Source: Streptococcus sanguinis (GTDB taxonomy: Bacteria; Bacillota; Bacilli; Lactobacillales; Streptococcaceae). Taken from it: a stretch of 64,000 nucleotides of DNA. The stretch spans positions 496,001 through 560,000 of the forward strand of contig NZ_LR134002.1 in assembly GCF_900635155.1 (NCBI RefSeq), in the 5' to 3' direction. The notes below the pieces were generated by a model. It had not been told where the DNA came from. It was given only the letters and a program-made list of their open reading frames with translations, and ran no database searches. Below are positions 60,518 through 64,000 of the stretch, in pieces. Both the position numbers and the translations under genes were made by a program. Numbering within the stretch: position 1 is the stretch's first letter; every line of letters starts with the position of its first letter.

Positions 60518-63161
60518 AGAACTTTCACCTAAATACAATCCAGCCGAGGTTGAGGCTGGTCGTTATCAAAAATGGCTTGATGCGGATGTTTTCAAGCCTT
60601 CAGGAGATCAAAAGGCTAAGCCTTATTCGATTGTGATTCCACCACCAAACGTAACTGGTAAGCTTCACCTAGGTCACGCTTGGGATACAACTTTGCAGGA
60701 TATCATTATCCGTCAGAAGCGCATGCAAGGCTTTGATACGCTTTGGCTTCCAGGGATGGACCACGCGGGTATCGCGACTCAGGCTAAGGTCGAGGAGCGC
60801 TTGCGTGAGCAAGGCATTTCCCGCTATGACCTCGGTCGTGAGAAATTCCTCGATAAGGTCTGGGAATGGAAGGACGAATATGCCACTACCATCAAGGAAC
60901 AATGGGGCAAAATGGGTCTCTCTGTTGACTATTCTCGTGAGCGTTTCACTCTTGACGAAGGCTTGTCCAAAGCCGTCCGCAAGGTCTTTGTCGAGCTTTA
61001 CAAGAAAGGCTGGATCTATCGTGGTGAGTTTATCATCAACTGGGACCCAGCAGCTCGCACAGCTCTGTCTGATATCGAGGTTATCCATAAGGACGTAGAA
61101 GGTGCTTTCTACCACATGAACTACATGCTGGAAGATGGCTCACGCGCCCTTGAAGTTGCGACAACTCGTCCTGAGACTATGTTTGGGGACGTTGCCGTTG
61201 CAGTCAATCCAGAAGACCCACGCTACAAGGAGTTGATCGGTAAAAACGTTATCCTGCCAATCGCTAATAAACTAATCCCAATCGTGGCGGATGAACATGC
61301 AGATCCTGAGTTTGGGACAGGTGTCGTGAAAATCACGCCTGCTCACGATCCAAACGACTTCTTGGTTGGTCAACGCCATAACTTGCCACAAGTTAACGTC
61401 ATGAACGACGACGGAACCATGAATGACTTGGCCTTCGAATTTGCAGGCATGGACCGTTTTGAAGCCCGCAAAGCGGTTGTCAAGAAACTGGAAGAAATTG
61501 GTGCTCTGGTTAAAATCGAAAAACGTGTTCACAGCGTTGGTCACTCAGAACGTACAGGTGTAGTGGTTGAGCCACGCTTGTCTACACAATGGTTCGTCAA
61601 GATGGACCAATTGGCGAAGAATGCCATTGCCAACCAAGATACAGATGACAAGGTAGAATTCTACCCACCTCGTTTCAACGATACCTTCCTTCAATGGATG
61701 GAAAATGTCCACGACTGGGTAATCTCTCGTCAGCTCTGGTGGGGTCACCAAATCCCTGCTTGGTATAATGCTGACGGTGAAATCTATGTAGGCGAAGAAG
61801 CACCGGAAGGTGACGGATGGACTCAGGACGAAGACGTCTTGGATACTTGGTTCAGCTCAGCCCTTTGGCCATTCTCAACCATGGGCTGGCCTGATGTCGA
61901 CTCAGAAGACTTCAAGCGTTATTATCCAACATCGACCTTGGTGACTGGTTATGATATTATCCCGTTCTGGGTGTCTCGAATGATTTTCCAAGGTTTGGAA
62001 TTTACTGGCAAGTCGCCATTCAAAAATGCCTTGATTCATGGCCTCATTCGGGATGAGGAAGGACGTAAGATGTCCAAGTCACTGGGAAATGGGATTGATC
62101 CAATGGATGTCATTGACAAATACGGTGCGGATGCCCTTCGTTGGTTCCTCTCAAACGGCTCTGCTCCTGGACAAGACGTCCGCTTCAGCTATGAAAAGAT
62201 GGATGCTTCTTGGAACTTCATTAACAAAATCTGGAACATTTCCCGCTATATCCTCATGAACAATGAAGGTTTGACGCTTGATGCGGCGCGTGAGAATGTC
62301 GCTCAGGTGGCGGCTGGTAAAGCTGGTAATGTTACTGACCGCTGGATTCTTCATAACCTCAATGAAACCATTGGCAAGGTGACTGAGAACTTCGACAAGT
62401 TTGAGTTTGGTGTGGCTGGTCACATCCTCTACAACTTCATTTGGGATGAATTTGCCGACTGGTATGTGGAGCTGACCAAGGAAGTGCTTTACAGCGACAA
62501 TGACGACGAGAAAGTCATCACTCGCTCCGTCCTCCTCTACACGCTGGACCAAATCCTGCGCCTGCTTCACCCAATCATGCCTTTCGTGACAGAGGAAATC
62601 TTTGGACAAATCTCAGAAGGCACCATTGTGACAGCAGCTTATCCAGTGGTTCGTCCAGAGTTTGAAAATGCCGAGGCAGCAGCTGGCGTAGAAGCCCTAA
62701 AGGACCTGATCCGTTCAGTTCGCAATAGCAGAGCTGAGGTCAATGTGGCGCCAAGCAAGCCGATTACCATCTTGATTAAGACGACAGACAGTGCGCTGGA
62801 AACCTTCTTCAAGGATAATGTCAACTACATCAAGCGCTTCACCAATCCTGAGCATCTGGAAATCGCAGCAGACCTCGCCGTGCCAGAGCTAGTCATGTCT
62901 AGTATCATCACAGGCGCAGAAATTTATCTGCCGCTGGCAGACCTCCTCAATGTCGAGGAAGAGCTAGCTCGTCTCGAAAAAGAACTAGCCAAATGGCAGA
63001 AAGAACTGGATCTGGTCGGCAAGAAACTCTCTAACGAGCGCTTCGTAGCCAATGCCAAACCAGAAGTCGTCCAAAAAGAACGCGACAAACAAGCCGACTA
63101 CCAAGCTAAGTACGATGCGACTGTGGCGCGGATTGATGAGATGAGGAAACTAGTGAAATAA
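60510..63161 (+). CDS. valS: Valyl-tRNA synthetase
   Basis: An 883-residue class Ia synthetase. HIGH-type HLGH lies near residue 53 in [15 protein letters not shown], and KMSKS is near residue 520 in [12 protein letters not shown]. The CP1 editing domain (about 190-340), catalytic and anticodon domains, and a C-terminal coiled coil (about 815-883) are in order. It charges tRNA-Val and edits Thr-tRNA-Val. It is controlled by the T-box leader upstream. Confidence 0.97.
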   Translation: MSKELSPKYNPAEVEAGRYQKWLDADVFKPSGDQKAKPYSIVIPPPNVTGKLHLGHAWDTTLQDIIIRQKRMQGFDTLWLPGMDHAGIATQAKVEERLREQGISRYDLGREKFLDKVWEWKDEYATTIKEQWGKMGLSVDYSRERFTLDEGLSKAVRKVFVELYKKGWIYRGEFIINWDPAARTALSDIEVIHKDVEGAFYHMNYMLEDGSRALEVATTRPETMFGDVAVAVNPEDPRYKELIGKNVILPIANKLIPIVADEHADPEFGTGVVKITPAHDPNDFLVGQRHNLPQVNVMNDDGTMNDLAFEFAGMDRFEARKAVVKKLEEIGALVKIEKRVHSVGHSERTGVVVEPRLSTQWFVKMDQLAKNAIANQDTDDKVEFYPPRFNDTFLQWMENVHDWVISRQLWWGHQIPAWYNADGEIYVGEEAPEGDGWTQDEDVLDTWFSSALWPFSTMGWPDVDSEDFKRYYPTSTLVTGYDIIPFWVSRMIFQGLEFTGKSPFKNALIHGLIRDEEGRKMSKSLGNGIDPMDVIDKYGADALRWFLSNGSAPGQDVRFSYEKMDASWNFINKIWNISRYILMNNEGLTLDAARENVAQVAAGKAGNVTDRWILHNLNETIGKVTENFDKFEFGVAGHILYNFIWDEFADWYVELTKEVLYSDNDDEKVITRSVLLYTLDQILRLLHPIMPFVTEEIFGQISEGTIVTAAYPVVRPEFENAEAAAGVEALKDLIRSVRNSRAEVNVAPSKPITILIKTTDSALETFFKDNVNYIKRFTNPEHLEIAADLAVPELVMSSIITGAEIYLPLADLLNVEEELARLEKELAKWQKELDLVGKKLSNERFVANAKPEVVQKERDKQADYQAKYDATVARIDEMRKLVK

Positions 63162-63167
63162 ATACTG

Positions 63168-63193
63168 AAACACGGTGAGAAGCCGTGTTTTTT
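63168..63193 (+). terminator. Intrinsic terminator after valS
   Basis: AAACACGG and CCGTGTTT pair around TGAGAA-AG, followed by TTT. Confidence 0.85.
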
Positions 63194-63195
63194 GG

Positions 63196-63201
63196 TATAA
63201 T
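63196..63201 (+). promoter_or_regulatory. Extended -10 promoter for the edge gene
   Basis: TATAAT preceded by TGG, right after the valS terminator and 34 bp before ATG 63236. AGAGG (63224-63228) is the ribosome site. Confidence 0.6.
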
Positions 63202-63235
63202 CAGTATAAATAAATTATCAAAAAGAGGTACAGAT

Positions 63236-64000
63236 ATGCCTTATGAATCAGGTGGAAGAGCAGATAAATTAGGTAATAAATATGAGTTCAACTGGATTGT
63301 TTTAAAATTTATTGATATTATTTCTGAAAAAATAGATGCTATTAAAGTTGAAGCTATAGGTGAAGAAGAAGAGGGGGTGGACGTTTGGGTTAGATACTCT
63401 AACGGAATAACAGAAGCTCAACAATGTAAAGGAAGAAATGCTAGTAAAGATTATTGGACTTTGTCAGATTTAAATAGTCGTGGAATTTTGAAATGTTGGA
63501 AATTGCATCTAAGCAGAGACTTGACAACTAAAGTTTCATTAGTTAGTCCACTTCCGTTTACAAACTTTTCTGATTTAATTTATAGAGCTAAGACTAATGA
63601 TAATGCTCAGTCTTTTATTGATTATCAAGTTAATACATCTTCAGAGCTTAAAAACTTATTTGATAACTATGTTAAGCATTTGGGATTTTCTAAGGAAAAG
63701 GATATTCTAAAAATTATAAATTTTTTAAGTAGAACAGTGATTAGACAAGATCCATCTCCAGAAAATGAAGAATTTATAAAAGATATGATTAGTCAATATT
63801 TTATTGGTGATGCTGCTAGCATAAAGTCAAAATTCATTAATCTAATTTTACAAGGTGAAATTTATGGAAGATGGCTTTCATTTCAGGATTTGGAGAAATT
63901 TATTAAAAATGAGAAAATTGAATTCAGAAATTTAGCACGTGATGATAGGATAATACCTAGAATAAATATTTTAAATGATGAGTATAAAAATAGCTTTAAA
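63236..64000 (+). CDS. Probable PD-(D/E)xK-nuclease-domain defence protein, N-terminal part
   Basis: An open frame of 255 codons with no stop, running off the window edge. The N-terminus has GGRADKLGNKYE and, after about 30 residues, EEEEGVDVWV and then QQCKGR. Asp49 and the Gln63-Cys64-Lys65 (QxK) fit a PD-(D/E)xK-type nuclease core; WTLSDLNSRGIL follows. This pattern resembles the DUF4297/Cap4-like nuclease domain at the N-terminus of STAND-type anti-phage proteins, where an NTPase and repeats would follow. That C-terminal part is not in the window, so this is inference. The DNA is far lower in G+C (about 23-30% by sampled lines) than valS. Confidence 0.6.
   Translation, partial: MPYESGGRADKLGNKYEFNWIVLKFIDIISEKIDAIKVEAIGEEEEGVDVWVRYSNGITEAQQCKGRNASKDYWTLSDLNSRGILKCWKLHLSRDLTTKVSLVSPLPFTNFSDLIYRAKTNDNAQSFIDYQVNTSSELKNLFDNYVKHLGFSKEKDILKIINFLSRTVIRQDPSPENEEFIKDMISQYFIGDAASIKSKFINLILQGEIYGRWLSFQDLEKFIKNEKIEFRNLARDDRIIPRINILNDEYKNSFK

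Overview
The window is chromosomal DNA of a Firmicute of the genus Streptococcus, most likely the Sanguinis/Mitis group. Evidence: a streptococcal 16S/23S/5S operon with tRNA-Ala in the spacer, and familiar gene blocks (rsmH-ftsL-pbp2x-mraY; gpsB-rnpB-rlmL-mapZ; rny-gmk-rpoZ-priA-fmt-rsmB-stp-stkP-liaFSR; comFA-comFC-hpf; glpK-glpO-glpF). I also see many extended -10 promoters of the form TGn-TATAAT and a SigX cin-box. I cannot fix the species.

Layout. 1-4190 is the end of a division and wall (dcw) cluster. 4295-13235 holds an RNA helicase, an amino-acid ABC permease/ATPase pair without a binding protein, thioredoxin reductase, NAD salvage (pncB-nadE), an acetyltransferase and aminopeptidase C. 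13313-20921 contains pbp1A-recU (minus), a SLOG-fold protein, gpsB, RNase P RNA, rlmL, mapZ and luxS. 21287-33903 is an RNA-turnover, replication-restart and translation run that leads into the Stp/StkP phosphatase-kinase pair and the LiaFSR envelope-stress system. 33943-40114 has a HAD-cyclophilin fusion, an S1 protein, cysK, a YigZ protein, competence genes comFA/comFC and the ribosome hibernation factor. 40448-46582 is the rRNA operon with twelve tRNAs. 46958-51028 has small conserved proteins, recX, a phosphotransferase-like gene and rlmCD. 51229-56989 is the glycerol operon beside an Mga-like regulator. 57242-59117 has a DUF1858/DUF438 pair and DUF1912. 59118-63161 is a valine T-box operon ending in valS. 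From 63236 an AT-rich gene runs off the window.

Functional themes. Septal growth and its control dominate the left half: PBP2x, FtsL, MraY, PBP1a, GpsB, MapZ, StkP and LiaFSR. RNA metabolism is the second theme: RNase P, RNase Y, RsmH, RsmB, RlmL, RlmCD, helicase, HPF and the rRNA operon. The core is ordinary. The best candidate for a less-described system is the truncated gene at 63236-64000. It is a probable PD-(D/E)xK-type nuclease domain resembling the N-termini of anti-phage effectors, with much lower G+C than valS. RNA-level features deserve a second look too: a three-strand pairing conflict around tRNA-Val, a structured region after rnpB, leaderless-looking starts, and a near-consensus promoter inside rsmB.
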